A DNA stretch of 34,949 bases from Dysgonamonadaceae bacterium. Its GTDB lineage: Bacteria > Bacteroidota > Bacteroidia > Bacteroidales > Dysgonomonadaceae. Numbering within the stretch: the stretch's first letter is position 1; each line of letters starts with the position of its first letter. Below the pieces are notes generated by a model. The model saw nothing but the letters and a program-made list of their open reading frames with translations. It ran no database searches and was not told the origin of the DNA. A program made the translations under genes and the position numbers. The DNA lies in the NCBI GenBank assembly GCA_029975415.1, contig JARKPE010000061.1, forward strand, positions 1 to 34,949. Reading direction: 5' to 3'. Shown here in pieces: positions 28,049 to 34,949 of this stretch.

Positions 28049-30439
28049 ATGTCTAAAAAAAATCCAATAGCTACAACGGCTTTCATTCTGTTTATGTTTT
28101 TAATGCCTTGCCTTTTTGCCCAAATGAGCGATCAACAAGTGATGCAGGAGGTAATCAAATATTCAGGGCAGGGAATGTCTCAACAACAAATCTTCGTCGA
28201 ATTAAGCAGGCAAGGAGTTAGTGCGGCACAGCTACAGAGGATTCAAGAACAAATTACAAGTCAACAAAGCGGAGCAGCCGATCAGCTCGGTTCAAATTAT
28301 AATCCTCAAAATGAAATAGGTCGCACACTCCCTATAGTTGTCCCCGATCGATCGATTCCAAGTCCTGTAGATGCAATTCCTCCGCACAATCGGATCTATG
28401 GGCAGGACTTCTTTTCGAAGGAAAATCTTTCCTTTGCACCAAGTGAAAATATGCCGACACCAGCCAACTATGTATTGGGGCCGGGCGACGAAATCATCAT
28501 TGATGTGTGGGGCAATTCCGAAATCCATCTCCAATATACCATCACTCCAGACGGTTACATCACCGTGCCGGGTTTGGGGCGTATCCAATTGAGCGGACTC
28601 AAAGTGGAACAGGCCACCAGTCGCATTCGAACTGAATTCTCTTCTATCTATTCTGATCTTGATTCTCCAGAACCCCGTACTTTTTTGGGAGTATCCGTTG
28701 GCAATACCCGTACAATCAAAGTTAACGTGATGGGTGAAGTTGTTACACCGGGCACCTACACTCTTTCATCCTTCTCATCGGCGTTCAATGCCCTGTATGC
28801 TGCAGGAGGAATCACCCCTATCGGAAGTTTGCGCAACATTCGTGTTTTCAGAAATGGAAAAGTAGCCGCCACCATCGATATGTACGAATATCTGATGAAA
28901 GGGAACAACATGGCCGATATCACGCTGCATGACGGCGATATTGTAATGATTGATCCCAATGGCATTGTTGCCCAAATATTGGGTGAAGTGAAGCGCCCGA
29001 TGAAGTATGAGCTGCTTCCTTCTGAAACGCTAAGTGATCTGTTGCGCTTTGCCGGAGGATTTTCGGGCGAAGCTTACAGACAAAACCTGCAGGTAGATCG
29101 TAAGGGCGCAACCGAAAAAGAAACTTATACGGTAGATCAGTCAAAATATCCTTCGTTTCATCTGCAAAACGGGGATTCTATCAGCGTTTCCAAAATATTA
29201 AACCGCTTTGCCAACATGGTAAAAATTGGAGGTGCCATAAATCGACCGGGAGAATATGCGATTAGCAACCAGCTACGTACGATAAAAGATTTGGTGGAAA
29301 TTGCTCAAGGTCCAAAAGGAGATGCTTTTTTGAACAGAGCACTACTTTATCGCGAAAAAGATGATCTTACCAGACAAGTTGAATCTTTAAATTTGGAAGC
29401 TATTCTCCAAAATAATCAAGCAGATATTTCTCTTCGTAAAAACGATTCACTTTTTATTCCCTCGCAATTCAACATGAAGGACAGCCTCACTCTTTCTATC
29501 AGTGGCGAAGTACGTTTTCCAAAAGAATATCCCTATGCTTCTAATATGGCAATAGAGGATCTTATCCTTCAGGCCGGAGGATTAAAGGAATCGGCTTCCG
29601 TAGCAAGAGTTGATGTTTACAGACGAATCAAAAATCCAAAAAGTACTGTTGCAAGTAACATAACGAGCGAAGTATTCAGTTTTGCACTGAAGGACAGTCT
29701 TATTGTCGAAGGGGATAAATCGTTTACCCTGCAACCTTTCGATCGGGTTGTCGTACGTCGTTCGCCCGGATATGAACCGCAACAGATGATTACCGTTCAG
29801 GGAGAAGTATTGTTCGACGGGCCTTATGCCAAAAAGACCAAAGACGAGCGCCTTTCGTCCGTTATACAACGGGCAGGAGGTCTTACCGACTACGCCTATG
29901 TCAAAGGAGCCCGTTTACAACGCCGACTTTCCGATGAAGAAATAAAGCGGGCTAAGCAAGCACTCAAGACCAAATTGCAAATAGATACACAAAAAAACGA
30001 TTCGCTTAATCTTGATTCCATAGATCTTTCACATCAATACGTGGGTATTGATCTCGAGAAAGCGCTCAAGCATCCCGGCGGTGAAGACGATATCGTGTTG
30101 TTGGATGGGGATGTTATCATGGTGCCCCAGTATAATGGCACCGTCCGCATTTCGGGTGGAGTGCTTTATCCGAACACGGTAACCTATAATAAACGGATGA
30201 ATCTTGAAAGCTACATCAGGCAAGCTGGCGGCTATTCTCGCAACGCTATCAAAAGTAAACCTTTCGTTATCTACATGAATGGTAATGTTGCCACCGGACG
30301 ATGGGCAAAAATTGAGCCCGGCTGCGAGATCGTCGTTCCCGAACATCCCGAACGCCAGCCCTTCAATCTGCAAAGTTTGTTAGGTATCGGCACATCTTTG
30401 GCATCACTGGCGCTCATTATAAATTCTATCGTGAAGTAA
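28049..30439 (+). CDS. Polysaccharide export protein with six SLBB domains (Wza-like)
   Basis: The 796-residue protein has a signal peptide ending LFAQ (cleavage near residue 24) and no clear lipobox, unlike E. coli Wza. A Poly_export domain begins near residue 138 (NYVLGPGDEIIIDVWGNSEI). Six SLBB-type repeats follow, each with a 'GEV..PG.Y' start and a 'AGG' turn: VMGEVVTPGTYTL, ILGEVKRPMKYEL, IGGAINRPGEYAI, ISGEVRFPKEYPY, VQGEVLFDGPYAK and ISGGVLYPNTVTY. The C terminus ends in a hydrophobic helix (IGTSLASLALIINSIV). It should form the outer-membrane and periplasmic channel for a capsule or exopolysaccharide. The Wzz-like gene follows after 51 bases. Confidence 0.92.
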   Translation: MSKKNPIATTAFILFMFLMPCLFAQMSDQQVMQEVIKYSGQGMSQQQIFVELSRQGVSAAQLQRIQEQITSQQSGAADQLGSNYNPQNEIGRTLPIVVPDRSIPSPVDAIPPHNRIYGQDFFSKENLSFAPSENMPTPANYVLGPGDEIIIDVWGNSEIHLQYTITPDGYITVPGLGRIQLSGLKVEQATSRIRTEFSSIYSDLDSPEPRTFLGVSVGNTRTIKVNVMGEVVTPGTYTLSSFSSAFNALYAAGGITPIGSLRNIRVFRNGKVAATIDMYEYLMKGNNMADITLHDGDIVMIDPNGIVAQILGEVKRPMKYELLPSETLSDLLRFAGGFSGEAYRQNLQVDRKGATEKETYTVDQSKYPSFHLQNGDSISVSKILNRFANMVKIGGAINRPGEYAISNQLRTIKDLVEIAQGPKGDAFLNRALLYREKDDLTRQVESLNLEAILQNNQADISLRKNDSLFIPSQFNMKDSLTLSISGEVRFPKEYPYASNMAIEDLILQAGGLKESASVARVDVYRRIKNPKSTVASNITSEVFSFALKDSLIVEGDKSFTLQPFDRVVVRRSPGYEPQQMITVQGEVLFDGPYAKKTKDERLSSVIQRAGGLTDYAYVKGARLQRRLSDEEIKRAKQALKTKLQIDTQKNDSLNLDSIDLSHQYVGIDLEKALKHPGGEDDIVLLDGDVIMVPQYNGTVRISGGVLYPNTVTYNKRMNLESYIRQAGGYSRNAIKSKPFVIYMNGNVATGRWAKIEPGCEIVVPEHPERQPFNLQSLLGIGTSLASLALIINSIVK

Positions 30440-30490
30440 CGACAGTTGAAAGTGATCAACAATATTTGTTTCAAATAATTAAGCGAAAAT

Positions 30491-31702
30491 ATGGACACAG
30501 CTCCTCAAGCCCCACAAAACTCGGGAAATAATACTAATTCTTCAATTCCTAAACAACCGATAGAATCGGACGAGATAGATTTGAAAGATCTATTCATCAA
30601 AATTTGGGCTCAACGAAAACTGATTCTTATTGTTACCGGCATAGCCATCGTTATCGGATTGCTGGTAGCGTTTCTTTCTCCTGTTGAATATTCCGCATCA
30701 TGTACTGTAGTTCCTCAGCAAACCGAGAAAAGCGGAGGTAACTTGGCCGGCATCGCTTCGATGATGGGTGTGAATCTGGGCTCCGGCATGTCCGGCGAAA
30801 CACTTTCGCCAACTGTATATCCCAATATTGTGAAGAGTGCTCCTTATTGTAGCGATATTATGCAAACGAAAATCATAACGGAAAAATCGTCTATTCCTAT
30901 CACGCTTTACGAATATTACACAGATGATAAATATAAAAATAAAAATCTGCTTTCTATTATTGCCAAATATACAATAGGTCTTCCCGGTACAATACTCGCG
31001 GCAATAATGCCCAATGATTCTAAACACTTGGCTCAGACTGTTTATAGTGATACAATTACGGGAAAAGTCATTTCTCTTTCTGAAGACGAACGAAAAGTGT
31101 ATGAAATTATCAGTAAGAATATTCAATTGGAGTTAAATTCCAAAGATGGATACATCGTTTTGGGATATTCATTTGGTGAACCAGAAGCTGTTGCTCAGAT
31201 AACCCAAAATCTTTATACTACACTTGATAAGTATGTACGCAATTACAAAGCCCAAAAGGCTCAAGACAACCTGAATTTTGTTCAATCGAGTTACGAAGAA
31301 GCACGAGCAGATTTTCTTCGGAAACAATCCGAATTAGCTGCTTTTCAAGATGCAAACCGCGATTTATCTACAGCCAGTGCTCGTGCCATCTTACGTCGTC
31401 TTAACAGTGAATACGATATCGCTTTTACGGTCTATAACGAGCTAGCTAAACAGTTGGAACAAGCCAAACTTGCCGTCAAACAATCTACTCCTGTTCTTAC
31501 GGTCATCGATCCCGTTGTAGTTCCTAATCAAAAAAGCGCTCCTCGCAGAGCAATGATTTTAATAGTGTTCACCTTTTTAGGATTCATTATCGGCGTCGGA
31601 TGGGTGTTTGTAAAACCTTTCATTGACGATTTGAGATATTCTGTTCAAACGGCTCAACATCCCCAATCCGAACAATCGATTTTGAACAAACAAAATGAAT
31701 GA
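30491..31702 (+). CDS. Wzz/GumC-type polysaccharide chain-length (co-polymerase) protein
   Basis: The 403-residue protein has the expected layout: a cytoplasmic N terminus with IDLKDLFIKIWAQRKLI, a first membrane helix (about 43-64), a periplasmic coiled-coil domain (VRNYKAQKAQDNLNFVQSSY, then the region around residues 260-310), and a second membrane helix near 350-372 preceded by a proline-containing PVVVPNQKSAPRRA segment. There is no C-terminal tyrosine-kinase domain with Walker motifs, so any BY-kinase would be separate. It pairs with the Wza-like exporter upstream. A strong bidirectional terminator follows, and no glycosyltransferase, flippase or polymerase gene is next to it. Confidence 0.9.
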   Translation: MDTAPQAPQNSGNNTNSSIPKQPIESDEIDLKDLFIKIWAQRKLILIVTGIAIVIGLLVAFLSPVEYSASCTVVPQQTEKSGGNLAGIASMMGVNLGSGMSGETLSPTVYPNIVKSAPYCSDIMQTKIITEKSSIPITLYEYYTDDKYKNKNLLSIIAKYTIGLPGTILAAIMPNDSKHLAQTVYSDTITGKVISLSEDERKVYEIISKNIQLELNSKDGYIVLGYSFGEPEAVAQITQNLYTTLDKYVRNYKAQKAQDNLNFVQSSYEEARADFLRKQSELAAFQDANRDLSTASARAILRRLNSEYDIAFTVYNELAKQLEQAKLAVKQSTPVLTVIDPVVVPNQKSAPRRAMILIVFTFLGFIIGVGWVFVKPFIDDLRYSVQTAQHPQSEQSILNKQNE

Positions 31703-31751
31703 TTGAAGAATTTACTTCATGATTACTCTTGCTTCATGGAGATGGATTAAT

Positions 31752-31800
31752 ACAATAAAAAAAGAGACTTTTCAGTAGGAAAAGTCTCTTTTTTTATTGT
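31752..31800. terminator. Perfect 22-bp bidirectional terminator between the Wzz gene and ftsH
   Basis: Positions 31752-31773 pair with 31779-31800 without a mismatch around a 5-base loop (AGTAG). The stem has seven consecutive A bases on one side and seven T on the other, so it can end both the plus-strand export transcript and the minus-strand ftsH transcript. Confidence 0.9.
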
Positions 31801-31852
31801 ATCACTTACTCCGAATAAGTTCATTTTCGAACCCACCTTCGTCATTTTAGAA

Positions 31853-33988
31853 TCATTGTTTATCTTTTGTTTCAGAAATGATGTTTCCTCCTTCCGAAGT
31901 ATTTGATTCAGCGCCCATATCATTGGCTTCGGACGTTTGATTTTGATCGGGTGCTGCTATGGTGGTGTTGTCTTCAGCAGGCTGCTGTTGAGGTTTGCTC
32001 CCGACCGTGATGTTATCTTTCGTTTTGTTAGTGACATTGTTCACTTGCAATATTTCTTGCGATCGCGATACCCATGGGCGTTTGCCAAAAATTCGTTCCA
32101 GATCTTCGGCGAAAAGAATTTCTTTTTCGAGTAATATTGAAGCGAGCTGCTGATGTCCTTCACGATGCTCCAACAATATCGATTTTGCACGTTCATATTG
32201 TTCGGATATCATAGCTTTGGCTTCGCTGTCTATCAATTCGGCAGTCGATTCGCTGTAAGGTTTCGAAAAAGTATATTCTTGTCCGGTTGAGTCGTAGTAA
32301 CTCAGATTGGGTAGTTTTTCGCTCATTCCCATATATATGATCATCGCATAAGCTTGTTTGGTCACACGTTCCAAATCGTTCATCGCACCGGACGATATTT
32401 TACCGACAAATACTTCTTCAGCTGCTCGTCCTCCCAGCAAGGCGCACATTTCGTCGAGCATTTGGTCTTTGGTGCTTATTTGCCGCTCTTCGGGAAGATA
32501 CCAAGCAGCACCGAGCGCTTTTCCGCGAGGGACTATAGTAACTTTCACCAATGGATTGGCATGTTCGAGAAACCAGCTGAGTGTGGCGTGTCCGGCCTCG
32601 TGGATGGCTATCGATTTTTTTTCATCCTGAGTGATGATTTTATTCTTTTTCTCCAGTCCGCCGATGATGCGGTCTACCGCATCAAGAAAATCTTCTTTTT
32701 GAACGAACTTCTTGCTCTTTCGGGCGGCAATAAGTGCTGCTTCGTTGCACACATTGGCGATGTCTGCTCCTGAAAATCCGGGAGTTTGACGGGCGAGAAA
32801 TTCTACATCGACGGTCTCGTCGATTTTGATTGGTCGTAAATGTACTTTGAATATTTCGATCCGATCATTTAAGTCCGGAAGTTCTACATAGATTTGACGA
32901 TCGAAACGTCCTGCACGGAGGAGCGCTTTGTCTAAAACATCGGCACGGTTTGTTGCTGCAAGAATGATAACACCGCTGTTCGATCCAAAACCGTCCATTT
33001 CGGTCAAAAGTTGATTAAGCGTGTTTTCACGCTCATCGTTCGATCCAAAGTTGGCGTTTTTGCCACGAGCGCGACCTACGGCATCTATCTCGTCGATAAA
33101 CACAATGCAAGGTGCTTTTTCTTTTGCTTGGCGAAATAAATCGCGTACACGAGACGCTCCCACACCCACAAACATTTCAACGAAATCGGATCCCGAGATA
33201 GAAAAGAATGGGACATTAGCTTCGCCTGCAACAGCTTTTGCCAGTAAGGTTTTACCCGTTCCCGGAGGACCTACAAGCAAAGCGCCCTTTGGAATTTTTC
33301 CTCCTAAGGCGGTGTAAGTGGAGGGATTCTTGAGAAATTCCACGATTTCTTGCACTTCCTGTTTGGCTTCTGACAATCCGGCAACATCTCGGAAAGTTAC
33401 CTTCACATTGGAATCTTTATCGAAGAGTTGTGCTTTAGATTTTCCGACACTAAAAATGCCTCCGCCACCACCGGCAGGTCCGCCTTGTGCCATTCTGCGC
33501 ATCCACCATATCCAGAAGACAATGAGAAAGATAAATGGGAGTGAACTAAGTATAATTCCCCAAATTTCGGATGATCTATCGAAACGGACTTCTATGTCGT
33601 ATCCTTTCTCGGCTTTCACCTTGTCAAGAAATTCGGCTGCCACTTCAGTGGATGGTATATGCACCGTTATGATAGGATTTTTATTTGCATTAGGTATCTG
33701 ATCGCCAAAAATTACTCCGACGGATTCTGACCGAACTTTTGCTTCTGCTGTTTCTTTATTACTGAAAACAACCACATTTTCGATGCGGTCTTCGTTTACG
33801 TAGCGTTGAAAATCCGACCACGATATTTCTTTTTTAGTAGTGTCGCCTCCAAAAAAATAGAGTCCCATCAAGGCCAGAAAAATGATGGTATAAATCCAAT
33901 ATGGATTAAACGGTTGCTTTGGCAAATTTCCTGCACCTTTGGGTTTGGGTGATGGTTGTTTGTTTGATTGGTTTGTATTGTTGTCCAT
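31853..33988 (-). CDS. ftsH: ATP-dependent zinc metalloprotease FtsH
   Basis: The 711-residue protein is a membrane-bound AAA+ protease that degrades misfolded and regulatory membrane proteins. Two membrane helices (about 31-47 and 143-163) flank a periplasmic domain. The AAA+ module has Walker A GPPGTGKT (240-247), Walker B IVFIDE (295-300) and the second region of homology [20 protein letters not shown] (345-364). The zinc site HEAGH is at 463-467. The C terminus beyond about residue 650 is a Gln/Asn/Thr-rich, probably disordered tail. A GGAGG lies about 12 bases before the ATG. It follows rsfS by 94 bases on the same strand, a pairing I recall as common in Bacteroidota. Confidence 0.98.
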   Translation of the reverse strand: MDNNTNQSNKQPSPKPKGAGNLPKQPFNPYWIYTIIFLALMGLYFFGGDTTKKEISWSDFQRYVNEDRIENVVVFSNKETAEAKVRSESVGVIFGDQIPNANKNPIITVHIPSTEVAAEFLDKVKAEKGYDIEVRFDRSSEIWGIILSSLPFIFLIVFWIWWMRRMAQGGPAGGGGGIFSVGKSKAQLFDKDSNVKVTFRDVAGLSEAKQEVQEIVEFLKNPSTYTALGGKIPKGALLVGPPGTGKTLLAKAVAGEANVPFFSISGSDFVEMFVGVGASRVRDLFRQAKEKAPCIVFIDEIDAVGRARGKNANFGSNDERENTLNQLLTEMDGFGSNSGVIILAATNRADVLDKALLRAGRFDRQIYVELPDLNDRIEIFKVHLRPIKIDETVDVEFLARQTPGFSGADIANVCNEAALIAARKSKKFVQKEDFLDAVDRIIGGLEKKNKIITQDEKKSIAIHEAGHATLSWFLEHANPLVKVTIVPRGKALGAAWYLPEERQISTKDQMLDEMCALLGGRAAEEVFVGKISSGAMNDLERVTKQAYAMIIYMGMSEKLPNLSYYDSTGQEYTFSKPYSESTAELIDSEAKAMISEQYERAKSILLEHREGHQQLASILLEKEILFAEDLERIFGKRPWVSRSQEILQVNNVTNKTKDNITVGSKPQQQPAEDNTTIAAPDQNQTSEANDMGAESNTSEGGNIISETKDKQ

Positions 33989-34082
33989 TTGAGTGTGTAA
34001 CCTCCGGATAAAATTAATCGTTTATAATTGTTTTGTTTAGTCGGGATGAAAAAGAAACAATTTTGTAAGAAATAAGTTTAAA

Positions 34083-34439
34083 CTACAGTGACGGAATGTT
34101 TTCCAATGGAGCATCTTCCCACAAATGGTCAATATTGTAATAACTGCGCAGTTCCGGAACGAAGATATGGACAATAACTGATCCGTAATCCATTCCGATC
34201 CACTCCGATCGTTGTTTCCCTTGAATTCGCAAGGGGCTTTCCGACGTGTTTCTTTTCACTATATCTTCGATGGATTCGGCTACGGCCGAAACTTGTGTCG
34301 GAGTATTTCCTTCGCAAATCACGAAATGGTCGCAAATGGTACCGGAAATTCCTTTTAATTCGATTGTAGTGATATTTTTACCTTTCTTTTCTTGAATTCC
34401 TTCTATAATACTTTCTAATAATTCGTTTTTTTCTTTCAT
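34083..34439 (-). CDS. rsfS: Ribosome silencing factor RsfS (Iojap/DUF143)
   Basis: RsfS binds ribosomal protein L14 and blocks joining of the subunits when nutrients are scarce. I start it at 34439 (MKEKNELL), giving 118 residues, the normal length. A longer frame begins at 34517, but it would start upstream of the predicted promoter. Family blocks are visible: CDHFVICEGNTPTQVSAVAE, GKQRSEWIGMDYGSVIVHIF, and YYNIDHLWEDAP. The gene precedes ftsH on the minus strand. Confidence 0.95.
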   Translation of the reverse strand: MKEKNELLESIIEGIQEKKGKNITTIELKGISGTICDHFVICEGNTPTQVSAVAESIEDIVKRNTSESPLRIQGKQRSEWIGMDYGSVIVHIFVPELRSYYNIDHLWEDAPLENIPSL

Positions 34440-34464
34440 TCGTAGTTTTAGTGAGTTAATCGTA

Positions 34465-34472
34465 CAAAGATA
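34465..34472 (-). promoter_or_regulatory. Predicted -7 box of rsfS
   Basis: TATCTTTG on the minus strand matches TAnnTTTG exactly and lies 26 bases upstream of the ATG at 34439. This supports the short start for rsfS. The -33 element is unclear. Confidence 0.55.
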
Positions 34473-34565
34473 TAGACTTTTTTGAGATAAATTCTTACAG
34501 AAAATCGAACTTTGCACTTTTTTTAGTAGAGAGGCAAAAATTGTGCCAAATTGTCGTGTCGAAAA

Positions 34566-34602
34566 ACAAACCCGTCGGTATTTTGATCACAGACGGGTTT
34601 GT
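34566..34602 (-). terminator. Terminator of the DUF1080 gene
   Basis: Positions 34566-34576 pair perfectly with 34592-34602 (11 base pairs, ACAAACCCGTC on the plus strand) around a 15-base loop. Read on the minus strand, the stem is followed by TTTTTC. It lies 25 bases past the DUF1080 stop and separates that gene from rsfS. Confidence 0.85.
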
Positions 34603-34627
34603 AAGTGCGAAACATTTTTTTATGCGA

Positions 34628-34949
34628 TTATAATGTTTTTAGTTTCAGATTTTTCCATTGCACTTTAATGCCACCGCCATCATGTATTTGAAGGGCTATT
34701 CTTCCTTGAGCCTTACCTATTTGGGCATCACTCAAGTCAACCATTTGTTCTCCGTTCAGCCATGTTTTTACGTTATCTCCTTTCACCAAAATCCGAAGCG
34801 TATTCCAATCGCCGGGTTTGAGAATATTCTCTTTTTCATCGGGAATTTGAGCGAGCCATCCTCGACCATAAGATTCGTAAATTCCACCGGTATCCATTCC
34901 TTTGGGTGCAACTTCTACTTGCCAACCGTTGATAATGAGCCCCGGTTCG
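34628..34949 (-). CDS. DUF1080 (3-keto-disaccharide hydrolase-like) protein, C-terminal part
   Basis: The frame continues through the window edge, so only the last 106 residues are seen. Seventeen codons precede the first ATG (EPGLIINGWQVEVAPKG), so that ATG is internal. MDTGGIYESYGRGWL, PGDWNTLRILVKGDNVKTWL, NGEQMVDLSD and GRIALQIHDGGGIKVQWKNL are typical of the C-terminal half of the DUF1080 beta-sandwich domain, found in secreted or envelope sugar-processing proteins. The N terminus, including any signal peptide, lies outside. It has its own terminator and is probably unrelated to rsfS. Confidence 0.88.
   Translation of the reverse strand, partial: EPGLIINGWQVEVAPKGMDTGGIYESYGRGWLAQIPDEKENILKPGDWNTLRILVKGDNVKTWLNGEQMVDLSDAQIGKAQGRIALQIHDGGGIKVQWKNLKLKTL

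Overview
The window looks like a chromosomal segment from a Bacteroidales bacterium (Bacteroidota). The evidence is the gene content (Na+-NQR, membrane pyrophosphatase, an S46 peptidase, SLBB-type exporter, Bacteroidota-style FtsH and RsfS), AT-rich DNA with no consistent Shine-Dalgarno sites, and several promoters carrying the Bacteroidota -7 box TAnnTTTG. Placement near Paludibacter/Dysgonomonadaceae is only a guess from protein style. I see no rRNA, tRNA, CRISPR array, prophage or intact insertion sequence.

Layout. (1) 1-3987: a possible gene tail, a putative outer-membrane beta-barrel protein whose signal peptide is separated from its body by a T8 frameshift, ligA, and a coiled-coil lipoprotein with a strong terminator. 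(2) 4222-8975, minus strand: DUF362 protein, ECF-type S component, cupin, YqhD-like alcohol dehydrogenase, flavodoxin and aldo/keto reductase, with a divergent AraC-family regulator at 9146-10039. This last group resembles the E. coli yqhC / yqhD-dkgA aldehyde-detoxification arrangement. (3) 10109-11238: a tandemly duplicated block of REP-like palindromes beside a decayed Y1 (HUH) transposase of the REP-associated type. (4) 11420-15137, minus strand: a secreted protein, a membrane-anchored coiled-coil protein, glutaminase A and a lipoprotein. (5) 15318-18181: a DPP11-type S46 peptidase and a small lipoprotein. (6) 18182-28048: a long gap with an orphan terminator, then hppA and the complete nqrABCDEF operon, together a sodium-bioenergetics block. 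(7) 28049-31702: a Wza-like SLBB exporter and a Wzz-like chain-length protein with no sugar genes. (8) 31853-34949, minus strand: ftsH, rsfS and a DUF1080 gene cut by the window edge.

Functional reading. Most of the window is housekeeping or common accessory metabolism. I did not find a convincing new defence or mobile system. The points most worth a second look are the T8 frameshift, the REP/transposase remnant with its tandem duplication, the orphan terminator and hairpin ahead of hppA, the degenerate intergenic repeat shared by two distant gaps, and the stand-alone exporter/Wzz pair.
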